Assembly: GCA_031264975.1 (NCBI GenBank) | Contig: JAISDH010000187.1 | Location: 1 to 17,465, forward strand | Origin: Bacteroidales bacterium | Lineage (GTDB): Bacteria > Bacteroidota > Bacteroidia > Bacteroidales > WCHB1-69 | Direction of reading: 5' to 3' | DNA length: 17,465 nt | Position numbers and translations under genes: made by a program | In this document: in pieces, positions 1 through 7,257 of the stretch | Layout: each line of letters begins with the position of its first letter | Position numbering within the stretch: the first letter of the stretch is position 1 | The notes under the pieces: generated by a model | Databases searched by the model: none | Told to the model about the DNA's origin: nothing | The model's input: the letters and a program-made list of their open reading frames with translations, nothing else

Positions 1-1524
1 CGGCTGATGGAAAACGAATACTCGGTAAACCTCCCAACTAATTTCTTCTACCAGGGCAAAACATGGGAAGGATGGATAAATGTAGTCAATCCCTTCCGGG
101 CGACAACCGTGCTGGGAACACCCGGTTCCGGGAAATCATATGCCGTAATAAACAACTTCATCAAACAGCAAATCTCCAAAGGCTTCGCCGTTTACATCTA
201 TGACTATAAATTCGATGATTTATCCATCATTGCCTATAATGAGCTTCTAAAGAACATGCACAATTACGAAGTAAAGCCCAGGTTTTATGTGATTAACTTT
301 GACGACCCACATAAATCACACCGCTGCAACCCGATTGCCCCGGAGTTTATGACAGACATCAGCGATGCGTACGAATCGGCCTATACCATCATGCTAAACC
401 TGAACCGCACCTGGATACAAAAACAGGGCGATTTCTTCGTAGAGTCGCCGATTATCCTCCTGGCGGCCATCATCTGGTATCTTAAAATCTACGAGGAAGG
501 CCGGTACTGTACATTCCCCCATGCCATAGAATTACTGAATAAACCCTACGCCGATGTATTTACCATCCTCACCTCTTATCCCGCGCTTGAAAACTACCTT
601 TCCCCCTTTATGGACGCATGGCAGGGAGGCGCCCAAGATCAATTGCAAGGGCAGATAGCCTCCGCTAAAATCCCGCTCTCCCGTATGATTTCACCACAGT
701 TATACTGGGTAATGACAGGGAACGATTTTACCCTTGACATCAATAACCCGAAAGAACCCAAGATTCTTTGCGTGGGCAACAATCCCGACCGGCAGAATAT
801 CTATTCGGCGGCTTTGGGATTATATAACTCCCGCATTGTAAAACTAATCAACAAGAAAGGCCAGCTCAAATCATCCGTTATTATTGATGAGCTACCCACG
901 ATTTACTTCCGGGGATTGGACAACCTGATTGCCACCGCCCGTTCAAACAAAGTAGCGGTCTGCCTCGGATTCCAGGATTATTCACAGCTAAACCGTGACT
1001 ATGGGGATAAGGAAAGTAAGGTGATTCAGAATACGGTCGGAAATATTTTCAGTGGCCAGGTAGTAGGCGAAACAGCGAAAAACCTCTCGGAACGGTTCGG
1101 TAAGGTACTTCAAAAAAGACAGTCCATCTCAATTAACCGGCAGGATACGTCCACCTCCATTAATACGCAGATGGATTCACTGATTCCCGCTTCTAAAATC
1201 GGAAACCTCTCACAGGGTATGTTCGTCGGTTCCGTAGCCGATAATTTCGGAGAGAAGATAGACCAGAAAATCTTTCACGCCATGATTGTCGTAGACAATG
1301 AAAAGGTAGCCGCCGAAACAAAAGAATACAAAAAGATACCCCTTATCAATGATTTTAAGGATGAAAACGGAAACGATATTATGCAGCAGCAAATAGACTG
1401 GAATTACAAGCAGATAAAATGGGATGTGGTCAATATAATAGAAAAAGAAAAAGCACGCATCCGTAAAGATAAAAATCTATGCCATTTGCTGGGCGGGAAA
1501 AAGAAGGAAGAAGCGACTGATTAA
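1..1524 (+). CDS. Conjugative coupling protein (MobC/TraG/VirD4-type ATPase), 5'-truncated by window edge
   Basis: A type IV coupling protein would couple the relaxase-bound DNA to the mating channel at the inner membrane and use ATP hydrolysis. Counting from the first ATG in the window (position 7), a Walker A motif GTPGSGKS lies at residues 37-44 and a Walker B-like VIIDE ends at D294-E295. The pattern 'NPFRATTVLGTPGSGKS' and the later 'ATARSNKVAVCLGFQDYSQL' are typical of Bacteroides MobC/TraG proteins. The frame is open back to base 1 and about 505 residues are visible; family members are usually 600-700 residues with N-terminal membrane helices, so the real start and that anchor lie upstream. 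The C-terminus is Lys/Glu-rich. No intact mobility gene follows it, so this marks the edge of the transfer region. Confidence 0.9.
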   Translation, partial: RLMENEYSVNLPTNFFYQGKTWEGWINVVNPFRATTVLGTPGSGKSYAVINNFIKQQISKGFAVYIYDYKFDDLSIIAYNELLKNMHNYEVKPRFYVINFDDPHKSHRCNPIAPEFMTDISDAYESAYTIMLNLNRTWIQKQGDFFVESPIILLAAIIWYLKIYEEGRYCTFPHAIELLNKPYADVFTILTSYPALENYLSPFMDAWQGGAQDQLQGQIASAKIPLSRMISPQLYWVMTGNDFTLDINNPKEPKILCVGNNPDRQNIYSAALGLYNSRIVKLINKKGQLKSSVIIDELPTIYFRGLDNLIATARSNKVAVCLGFQDYSQLNRDYGDKESKVIQNTVGNIFSGQVVGETAKNLSERFGKVLQKRQSISINRQDTSTSINTQMDSLIPASKIGNLSQGMFVGSVADNFGEKIDQKIFHAMIVVDNEKVAAETKEYKKIPLINDFKDENGNDIMQQQIDWNYKQIKWDVVNIIEKEKARIRKDKNLCHLLGGKKKEEATD

Positions 1525-1593
1525 CCAAGGGAGTTACATTCACGGACTTATGGATGAAACTTAATTTTTTTTTAGTGGATACTAATGATATTG

Positions 1594-2049
1594 TTAAGTA
1601 TCATATCCAGCGTTAACAAGTTGGTTGCGCGTAATGCTGATCCTTTTCAACTGTACCCAGTTAATGCGGGACTCATCTATCCCTTGATATTATTTCAAGG
1701 TAAAGTTGTCGGGTATAAGGCGTTGTTCATCCAACATCTGCCTTGCCGTCGGATTCTCAGGATTCTTCAATAACTCCTGCAAGCTGGCAACCATATGCTC
1801 CATTTTCTCCAATGGTACTTTGAAGAAATGAAAATGCGTAGGCTCCTTCGCCTGCCGCATGAAGTTCTCAAAGAAGTTCTCCAATACATCGCCGTGTTTA
1901 TCCACCTTTAAGAAGTCCGGCTCATTCTTCACTTCGGGCCTGACGGTATTCGGTGTCCCGTCCCCGTTCAACCCGGTAACGGCTTTCAACTCGCTACCGT
2001 CTTTTTCTACGACCAGCAACACTTCCCGGTCATTCAAATTTTCATCCAT
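1594..2049 (-). pseudogene. DUF3945/DUF4099-like N-terminal fragment with in-frame stop
   Basis: The ATG at 2047-2049 opens a 119-codon frame. It contains the pattern 'EVLLVVEKDGSELKAVTGL' and 'FLKVDKHGDVLENFFENF', which I recognise from the N-terminus of DUF3945/DUF4099 proteins common in Bacteroides conjugative elements. A TAA at 1690-1692 stops it. Reading through that stop in the same frame gives 'YQGIDESRINWVQLKRI' and 'ITRNQLVNAG', the conserved 'IDxxxIDWxxLxxxGITRxxLxxxG' block of the same family. A second TAA (1594-1596) and further stops follow, and the remainder of the usually much longer protein is missing. CAA or AAA to TAA mutation of one codon is the simplest explanation of the first stop. 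It is opposite in strand to the coupling protein. A truncated but still expressed 119-aa product cannot be excluded. Confidence 0.7.
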
Positions 2050-2068
2050 ATAAAATAAATTGTTTACC

Positions 2069-2092
2069 GATTACACCAACATGCGTGCAATC
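2069..2092. repeat. 8-bp inverted repeat (hairpin) upstream of the DUF3945-like gene
   Basis: GATTACAC and GTGCAATC flank an 8-nt spacer. On the - strand transcript this forms an 8-bp stem with one G-U pair, some 20 nt upstream of the ATG at 2049. It may be a remnant regulatory hairpin of that broken gene. No U-tract accompanies it, so it is not a convincing terminator. Confidence 0.3.
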
Positions 2093-2197
2093 CGGGGACG
2101 AAAATAGAACGGAAAAACGGTTTGGTAACTGATTTGCAAACAGGATGGTAGTGTTTGGCACTTCAGTGGTAGTATGGTCGGTATAAAACTTGTTTTT

Positions 2198-2340
2198 ATT
2201 TCGAATAGAAGGTATTACAACGCCCGAATCTCTCACAGAACCATACGTTAAACTTTCGCTTCACATGGCTCTTTGAAGGAGGCACAAGAGGCAGGTTCCT
2301 TTCCATAGACACAACATGGTCAAGGTGTGTATTATATATG
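2198..2340 (-). mobile_element. Group II intron 3' fragment (domains V and probable VI)
   Basis: On the - strand, positions 2271 down to 2238 form a 34-nt domain V. It begins GAGCC and ends GGUUC, with the AGC triad at its positions 2-4, a CG bulge in the 3' strand, one G-A mismatch, and a GAAA tetraloop closed by C-G. The next segment, down to about 2198, holds a CUAUUCGA block resembling the branch-point side of domain VI; its stem pairs only partly. The bases from 2272 to about 2340 should be domain IV or the end of the intron-encoded protein, but no recognisable reverse-transcriptase sequence is left. The upstream intron and its protein are missing, so this is a dead remnant. The 2198 and 2340 boundaries are estimates. 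Confidence 0.65.
2238..2271 (-). ncRNA. Group II intron domain V catalytic hairpin
   Basis: The 34-nt hairpin has the length and layout of canonical group II domain V: eight outer base pairs (G1-C34 to G8-U27), an unpaired C25-G26 bulge, U9-A24, a G10/A23 mismatch, four further pairs and a GAAA loop. The catalytic-triad position AGC is preserved. I paired it by hand. It is the most reliable element of the intron remnant. Confidence 0.75.
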
Positions 2341-2465
2341 AATGGATCACTTTTTTAATTCCGTTAATGAATTCATTAAAAATAAACTATACGAATCATG
2401 TTGATTTTTCCCAAGAAAGCATTAACTTGCGCCTGTATTACATTAAACTTATACTTTATCACTAA
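2341..2465. other. AT-rich junction between the mobile-element remnant and the cargo operon
   Basis: Nothing coding is visible in this stretch. It marks the junction between the intron remnant and the regulator gene and presumably carries that gene's promoter. The best -7-like match is TACTTTAT near 2453-2460, which is weak against TAnnTTTG. The whole gene-free stretch 2050-2465 is therefore explained by a small hairpin, the intron fragment and this segment. Confidence 0.4.
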
Positions 2466-4205
2466 ATGGGAAAGTCATTTTGTGTATTTACGACAATTAT
2501 TTTATTATATATTGTCGTCTTTGCATGCACTAAGCGTATAGTTATGGAAGAATTAGTTCGGGTGGAAAAACAGATGGATGTTTACCCGGATAGTGCATTA
2601 ATCATCCTGAAAGAAATGGAGAAGAATAGTGGCGGTAGCCAAATGTCAAAAACATTGTCTAAAAAACAATACGCCCTATGGTGTTTGTTGCTGACGCAAG
2701 CACGAGACAAAAACAATATTCCGCAAACTTCTGATTCCCTGATACGGGTGGCTGTTGATTACTTTGAAAAAAAGAACGACAAGCCTCATCGGATGAAAGC
2801 TTATTACTATAATGCTATTATTCATCATGATATGGGCGATTCTCCCCAGGCGCAGGAATACTATTTAAAAGCCTTGGAAGCCGGCAAAGAATCTAAAGAC
2901 CATGCCATGCTGGGACGTATCCATGCCAATTTAGGATCAATGTACAACTATCAAAACCTGACGGAAGAATCCAAAGCCTGCCAGGAAAAAGCATTAGTGC
3001 ATTTTTCAGCTATAAACGACTCCGCTAATACAGGTATAGCGTGGCGAAATATCGGGCGAATCTATTCCAAAAGCGAGATGGTAGACAGCGCTATCGTTTA
3101 TTATTCAAAGGCTATACCCTTCTTATCCAAACAAAACTGCTCTTCTATCTATAATGAAATTGGAGGAATTTATAAACGGTTGGAACAATATCCGAAAGCT
3201 TTCGAATATATTGATTCGGCTTTAGTCTCGCTAACTGATGAGAATGATATTTTTACTGTCTACCTTAATAAAGGAGACCTTTACCGGCAGACCGGACAGT
3301 ACGATTCGGCCTATTATTATTTATTTCTTTGTTTAACTTCTTCTAATATTCATACAGAAGCAGGAGCCAACCTTAGCCTGAGCCTTTTGGAAGAAAAAAA
3401 TAAAAATTGGGAAGCAAATGCCCGGTACCAAGAACAATACCGATTGCTACAAGATTCTATTAACCGAACAGAACGTACAGAGAACCTGCAACACATTCAA
3501 AGCCTTTACAACTACCAACAAGTGGAAAATGAACGGGTTTATCACAAAATAAAAAGCCAACAAAAAGCAATCTATATCAATGTACTAACAATTGGTTTTA
3601 CGCTTGTTTTTGTAGTGATTCTTTTATATTATCAGCGAAAAAAACGGCTTTATAAGGAGCAACTGGATAAAGAAAAACGTATTCGGGAACAAAAAGAGAA
3701 GCAAAGTAGTAGCGTTATAAAAGAGAAAGAAGAGGAAATCCAAAAATTAATTGAATTATCCAAACAGGAATCAGATAAACAAAAAGAAGAGTTAGCCATC
3801 CTGCAACAAATTCTGGAAAATGAAGTCGCATATGATAAGCAGAATATCTCCTTGCGTAAACAATTAAACAGAGAGTTCAAAAAAAGCTCATTCTGGCAGT
3901 CGCTCGTTTCAGGGAAAAATAGCCCAACGGAAGGAGAGTGGGTAGAACTCGATATCTGGATGGAACAAATTTATCCAGATATGGTGCACTATTTGAAACA
4001 AGCGAAGATAGACGATGAAAATGTACGATTATGTTATCTGTTAAAAACAGGCCTGCACGATAAGCAAATAGGCATTCTGCTCAATCTAAGCAGTACAGCG
4101 CTGTCTAAAAGGAAAAGTAGGCTACACCAAAAGCTAACGAATGAAAAAGAAAGCGCCAAAGGGCTTGATATATTCTTAAATGGAATGTTTGAATGTCTTA
4201 ATTGA
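2466..4205 (+). CDS. TPR-transmembrane-HTH regulator (Bacteroidetes sensor type)
   Basis: The 579-residue protein starts with a hydrophobic N-terminus (about residues 5-21) ending in VVFAC, which could be a signal anchor or an imperfect lipobox. TPR-like helical repeats fill about residues 40-340, for example 'AYYYNAIIHHDMGDSPQAQEYYLKALEAG' split over two helices. A transmembrane segment follows at about 368-390, then a charged coiled coil at about 392-460. The C-terminal part (about 515-560, 'LCYLLKTGLHDKQIGILL' then 'STALSKRKSRLHQKL') looks like a LuxR/GerE-like helix-turn-helix. Related Bacteroidetes proteins place TPRs in the periplasm and the DNA-binding part in the cytoplasm. Its position just before a secreted protein/exporter/peptide locus, with direct repeats in the next intergenic region, suggests it is the local regulator (inference). 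Confidence 0.8.
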   Translation: MGKSFCVFTTIILLYIVVFACTKRIVMEELVRVEKQMDVYPDSALIILKEMEKNSGGSQMSKTLSKKQYALWCLLLTQARDKNNIPQTSDSLIRVAVDYFEKKNDKPHRMKAYYYNAIIHHDMGDSPQAQEYYLKALEAGKESKDHAMLGRIHANLGSMYNYQNLTEESKACQEKALVHFSAINDSANTGIAWRNIGRIYSKSEMVDSAIVYYSKAIPFLSKQNCSSIYNEIGGIYKRLEQYPKAFEYIDSALVSLTDENDIFTVYLNKGDLYRQTGQYDSAYYYLFLCLTSSNIHTEAGANLSLSLLEEKNKNWEANARYQEQYRLLQDSINRTERTENLQHIQSLYNYQQVENERVYHKIKSQQKAIYINVLTIGFTLVFVVILLYYQRKKRLYKEQLDKEKRIREQKEKQSSSVIKEKEEEIQKLIELSKQESDKQKEELAILQQILENEVAYDKQNISLRKQLNREFKKSSFWQSLVSGKNSPTEGEWVELDIWMEQIYPDMVHYLKQAKIDDENVRLCYLLKTGLHDKQIGILLNLSSTALSKRKSRLHQKLTNEKESAKGLDIFLNGMFECLN

Positions 4206-4234
4206 AAGAAATAACACTGATTACTTATCACGGT

Positions 4235-4267
4235 CAACTTTTGTCAAGTGGTAACAACTTTTGTCAA
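4235..4267 (+). promoter_or_regulatory. Candidate operator: 13-bp direct repeat, 20 bp apart
   Basis: CAACTTTTGTCAA occurs exactly twice, at 4235-4247 and 4255-4267. The start-to-start distance of 20 bp is about two helical turns, so a dimer or tandem monomers could bind one face. A degenerate third copy, CAACTTTTTGTGG, begins at 4268 and runs into the possible -33 region. The location between the regulator gene and the DUF3244-like gene fits binding by the regulator encoded immediately upstream. The repeats are seen directly; their function is inferred. Confidence 0.5.
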
Positions 4268-4273
4268 CAACTT

Positions 4274-4308
4274 TTTGTGGATTAATTAATTTTTATTATT
4301 TTACTTTG
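4274..4308 (+). promoter_or_regulatory. Candidate Bacteroidetes-type promoter for the DUF3244/exporter/peptide operon
   Basis: TTTG at 4274-4277 and TTACTTTG at 4301-4308 resemble the -33 (TTTG) and -7 (TAnnTTTG) elements recognised by the Bacteroidetes primary sigma factor. The spacing of 23 bp is a little longer than usual and the second base of the -7 box differs. It overlaps the third degenerate operator-like repeat and leaves a leader of about 30 nt before the ATG at 4343. The leader is AT-rich with no Shine-Dalgarno sequence, which is normal in this phylum. Confidence 0.45.
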
Positions 4309-4342
4309 TATTCAGAATTATTAATTAATCAAAGTTAGTGTC

Positions 4343-4702
4343 ATGAGAAAAAGTATTTATTTTGTTCTTTTATTAATCACTCTTTTTTCAACTCATGCTT
4401 ATGCTGAAAAGCAAATTCCCGTTACAGGTGAATGGGCAAATGAAAGAATCCGTTCCTTTATTCCGGCGCATCCAATAGTTTACATTAGTAATAATGTACT
4501 ATCTGTTTGCCTGCTTGATCCTCTCGAAAACTTGAATATCGAAATTACCGATAGTAACGGTTTAATCGTTTATCAGGATTGTATCTCCTCTAATGGAAGT
4601 GGCTATACCTATACAATCTGGTTAAACGAACAGCCGGGATATTATACCATTGCGATTACGCATAGCTTGGGGTATTTGAGTGGTTCTTTTAGTATTGAGT
4701 AA
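4343..4702 (+). CDS. Small secreted DUF3244-like protein
   Basis: This 119-residue protein has a clear signal peptide: basic MRK, a hydrophobic stretch to about residue 16, and an AYA/E cleavage site after residue 21. The mature part of about 98 residues reads like a single beta-sandwich domain ('LSVCLLDPLENLNIEITDSNG', ending 'YYTIAITHSLGYLSGSFSIE'), as in the DUF3244 family of Bacteroidales periplasmic or surface proteins. Two cysteines in the mature part could form a disulfide. The family has no established function that I know of. It is the first gene after the operator-like repeats and lies 53 bp upstream of the exporter permease gene, so a role in sensing, export or protection at the envelope is plausible but unproven. 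Confidence 0.7.
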   Translation: MRKSIYFVLLLITLFSTHAYAEKQIPVTGEWANERIRSFIPAHPIVYISNNVLSVCLLDPLENLNIEITDSNGLIVYQDCISSNGSGYTYTIWLNEQPGYYTIAITHSLGYLSGSFSIE

Positions 4703-4755
4703 TAGGTATTAATATATTGGATGATGATACAAAACAGTTTCTCCGTGACTAATAA

Positions 4756-6021
4756 ATGCTTCAATTTTCAAAGATGAAAGAAATTTTGAAAGAAATAGCA
4801 GTTTCGATTAAAGAACATAAAGCACGTTCGATACTTACAGGTTTCGGTATTGCTTGGGGGATGTTTATTTTGATTGTCCTCTTAGGTGCTGGCAATGGAT
4901 TTCGAAGCGGCATGTTAGCTATGTTCAGCGGTTATGCATCCAACAGTATTTGGGTTACTGGGCAGTGGGTGTCTCAAGCAAAAGCAGGAGGAATTCAATC
5001 CGGCTCGCGAGTACATTTCAAAGAATCTGTCACAGGCAAATTACAAAAGCGTTTCCCTCAAATCAAGTCTGTTTCATTGGAGATTAGTTTAGAAAATACC
5101 AATCCCATTGGATATAAAAAATATAGCGGTCATTTTGACGTCAAAGGTATTGACTCTGAATATAATACTGTTAAGTTATTGGAAATAGAAGAAGGGCGTT
5201 TCTTGAATGAACTGGATTATAAAGAACTACGGAGAGTGGCAGTTATTGGCGACCGTGTAAAAGAAAGGTTGTTCAAAAATGAAAATCCGATAGGTAAACA
5301 GATCAGTATTGCCGGCGTATTTTTTCAGGTGGTAGGTGTTTTGAAAGCAGGAACGCTTTTCAGCATGATGGAACAAAATAACATTTACACGCCTCTCATG
5401 AGTTTGTATCACACGTTCAATTTGACGAAGGAATTTTTGACGTTTGGTGCGCTTTTGCATGAAAAAACAGCCGTTGAAACCTTTGAAACTGAATTGCGGA
5501 ATTTCCTGTCGCAGGAAATTGGATTTGATAAAAATGACCGGAATGCCTTGTATGTTAATAATATTCAACTTCAGGTAACGGCCTTCAACAGCCTTTTTAA
5601 CGGCATTGATGTTTTTTTATGGGCATTGGGAATATGCTTTTTGCTTTCGGGAATGATCGGAATTATCAATATTATGCTGGTAGTGGTAAAAGAGCGTACC
5701 GTTGAAATCGGCATTCGCAAAGCGCTGGGAGCAACGCCGGAAAGTATTATTTTTTTGATTGTTTCAGAAGCCTTGATTATTACCGTTTTATTCGGATTGA
5801 TGGGTCTGCTGCTGGGTTACATGGGAATGGGCATTTATAATTGGATTGTTTCTGCCCTGCAAACCGGACAGCCGGAAATATTTGCCAGGGCTTCACTCGA
5901 AGGATATATCGTAGTGTCGGCATTTGTGCTGCTGATTGTTTCCGGGATAGTTGCAGGATTGCTTCCGGCACAGAAAGCAGCTAAAATCATGCCGATAGAA
6001 ACACTAAACAAAGCGGTTTAA
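4756..6021 (+). CDS. MacB/FtsX-type ABC transporter permease
   Basis: The protein of 421 residues has the MacB layout. A first transmembrane helix (about 24-45, 'GIAWGMFILIVLLGAGNGF') is followed by a large periplasmic MacB-PCD-like domain (about 46-275) and three C-terminal helices in an FtsX domain. The conserved 'ERTVEIGIRKALGATP' coupling region lies near residues 313-328. No ATPase is encoded on the same polypeptide or next to it; the only partner of the right class in the window is the truncated ATPase at 17011. The start could also be the internal ATG at 4774, which gives the more usual MKEI start. The gene is followed 1 bp later by the adaptor gene, so the two are translationally linked and probably form one tripartite efflux or peptide-export machine. 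Confidence 0.9.
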   Translation: MLQFSKMKEILKEIAVSIKEHKARSILTGFGIAWGMFILIVLLGAGNGFRSGMLAMFSGYASNSIWVTGQWVSQAKAGGIQSGSRVHFKESVTGKLQKRFPQIKSVSLEISLENTNPIGYKKYSGHFDVKGIDSEYNTVKLLEIEEGRFLNELDYKELRRVAVIGDRVKERLFKNENPIGKQISIAGVFFQVVGVLKAGTLFSMMEQNNIYTPLMSLYHTFNLTKEFLTFGALLHEKTAVETFETELRNFLSQEIGFDKNDRNALYVNNIQLQVTAFNSLFNGIDVFLWALGICFLLSGMIGIINIMLVVVKERTVEIGIRKALGATPESIIFLIVSEALIITVLFGLMGLLLGYMGMGIYNWIVSALQTGQPEIFARASLEGYIVVSAFVLLIVSGIVAGLLPAQKAAKIMPIETLNKAV

Positions 6022-6022
6022 T

Positions 6023-7096
6023 ATGGCAAAGAAAAACAAATCACAACACATTGGAATTGTTCTGATACTCATTGGTTTATGCATGGTTTCCATTCTGTTT
6101 TCGGAAAATCAATCCGAAAAACAAAACCGTTTATCACAAACCATTATACCGCAAATAATGACTATTACACAAAAGCAGGTAATTTCGGGTAATTTGTATC
6201 CTATTAAGGAAATAGAAGTAAAATCGACAATAGCCGGTGTTTTAGAAACTTATTTTGTTCAAGTAGGAGATAAAGTACGAAAAGGTGACCGGATTGCGAA
6301 AGTAAAGATTCTTTCAGAACCTTCACAAATCGAAAATGCCAAAACGAATTTAAAAACAGCCGGTATTGCTTTTGATAAGGAGCAATTGAATTATGAACGT
6401 GAACGAAAACTGTTTGAAAAGGGCGTGATACCTCAATCTGAATTTGAAGAAATTTCCAAAATCTACATGATCAGCAAGGAACAATATGAATACGCTCAAA
6501 ATCAATTACATTTATTGGAAGAAGGCTATATTCCGTCCAGCAATGTATCGAATGTGGTAATTGCCACTGCCGATGGAACCCTTATTGACCTTCCATTGGA
6601 TGAAGGAACGCCGGTGCAGGAACGCAATAATTTCCGTGACGGAACAACTGTAGCATTGATCGCTCAATTGGATTCATTTTTATTCAAAGGTCGGATTATA
6701 GAGAATGATGTTTTAGCATTGAAAAAAGGCATGAAATTGCTTGTTATGCCTACTTCGGTGGAAGGATTTCAAACAGAAGCGACTATTCGGAAAATATCGT
6801 CGAAAGGCTATTGGGATCAGGGAACGATAAAATACGATATTGAAGCAGTATTTACGCTTTCCGACAGCGTACAGATTTATTCAGGATTTAATGCTACCGC
6901 AGAATTTATTTTGAAAGAAAAGAAAGACGTGTTGGCAATACCGGAGGCGTGTTTGATTTTTAGGAATGATTCGACGTTTGTAGAGGTTTTGAAGGACTTC
7001 GAATTTGAAAGAAGATGGATAGAAACGGGGATTTCGGATGTGATAAATGTAGAAATTATAAATGGGATTAGTGAAGAAAATAAAATTAAAAAATAA
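6023..7096 (+). CDS. HlyD/RND-type periplasmic adaptor (membrane fusion protein)
   Basis: This 357-residue adaptor has an N-terminal membrane anchor (about residues 10-27). Next comes the first half of a lipoyl/barrel-sandwich domain ('VISGNLYPIKEIEVKSTIAG'), an alpha-helical hairpin (about 105-160), the second lipoyl half ('NVVIATADGTLIDL', about 180-195) and a beta-barrel. The C-terminus 'ETGISDVINVEIINGISEEN' corresponds to the membrane-proximal domain and ends about where the family usually does. Such proteins bridge an inner-membrane MacB-type permease to an outer-membrane TolC-like channel; no TolC homologue is in the window. The gene starts one base after the permease stop codon, so both are made together. 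Confidence 0.9.
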   Translation: MAKKNKSQHIGIVLILIGLCMVSILFSENQSEKQNRLSQTIIPQIMTITQKQVISGNLYPIKEIEVKSTIAGVLETYFVQVGDKVRKGDRIAKVKILSEPSQIENAKTNLKTAGIAFDKEQLNYERERKLFEKGVIPQSEFEEISKIYMISKEQYEYAQNQLHLLEEGYIPSSNVSNVVIATADGTLIDLPLDEGTPVQERNNFRDGTTVALIAQLDSFLFKGRIIENDVLALKKGMKLLVMPTSVEGFQTEATIRKISSKGYWDQGTIKYDIEAVFTLSDSVQIYSGFNATAEFILKEKKDVLAIPEACLIFRNDSTFVEVLKDFEFERRWIETGISDVINVEIINGISEENKIKK

Positions 7097-7101
7097 AAAA
7101 A

Positions 7102-7245
7102 ATGACATTAATAAATTTACGATGTGTTTTTGGAAAAGAGACATACATCTTTCAAAACAAACAAGATTATTTAACAAATAAGGAAAGCAGAAGAGAGTGG
7201 GATTGTTCTGCCGTCTTCAAATGTAATCCAATCCCTATAATTTAA
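7102..7245 (+). CDS. Small ORF, 47 aa, possible second Cys-containing peptide
   Basis: ATG at 7102, 5 nt after the adaptor stop codon, opens a 47-codon frame ending TAA at 7243-7245. The protein begins MTLINLRCVFGKETY, has a charged middle (KESRREWD) and ends with the motif 'WDCSAVFKCNPIPII'. Two of its three cysteines sit in the last 15 residues, with a C-terminal Pro/Ile tail. It is in the same frame as the 51-aa peptide gene and separated from it by only a stop plus four codons. It may be a second RiPP precursor, a leader ORF affecting translation of the next gene, or a chance frame in AT-rich DNA. I recognise no family. Confidence 0.35.
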   Translation: MTLINLRCVFGKETYIFQNKQDYLTNKESRREWDCSAVFKCNPIPII

Positions 7246-7257
7246 TTAATTAACATT

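Noticed and set aside
1555..1575. T-run after the coupling protein as an intrinsic terminator
   Set aside because: There is a run of Ts but I could not find a convincing GC-rich stem just before it.
2108..2180. Direct repeat TAGTG...GGTAGT near 2147-2175 as an attachment site or regulatory array
   Set aside because: The copies are only about 7 bp and imperfect; not distinguishable from chance.
2042..2236. 64-codon - strand frame ahead of the DUF3945-like gene
   Set aside because: It runs through the intron 3' end and the gene's leader, and shows no protein-like pattern; the domain V hairpin explains part of the sequence better.
4343..4702. DUF3244-like protein as a RiPP precursor
   Set aside because: It has a classical signal peptide and a folded beta-rich domain, not a leader/core layout, and it lies two transporter genes away from the radical SAM enzymes.
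7129..7153. Promoter directly ahead of the precursor (TTTG at 7129, then TACATCTTTC)
   Set aside because: The second element does not fit TAnnTTTG and the spacing is too short; read-through from the upstream genes is more likely.
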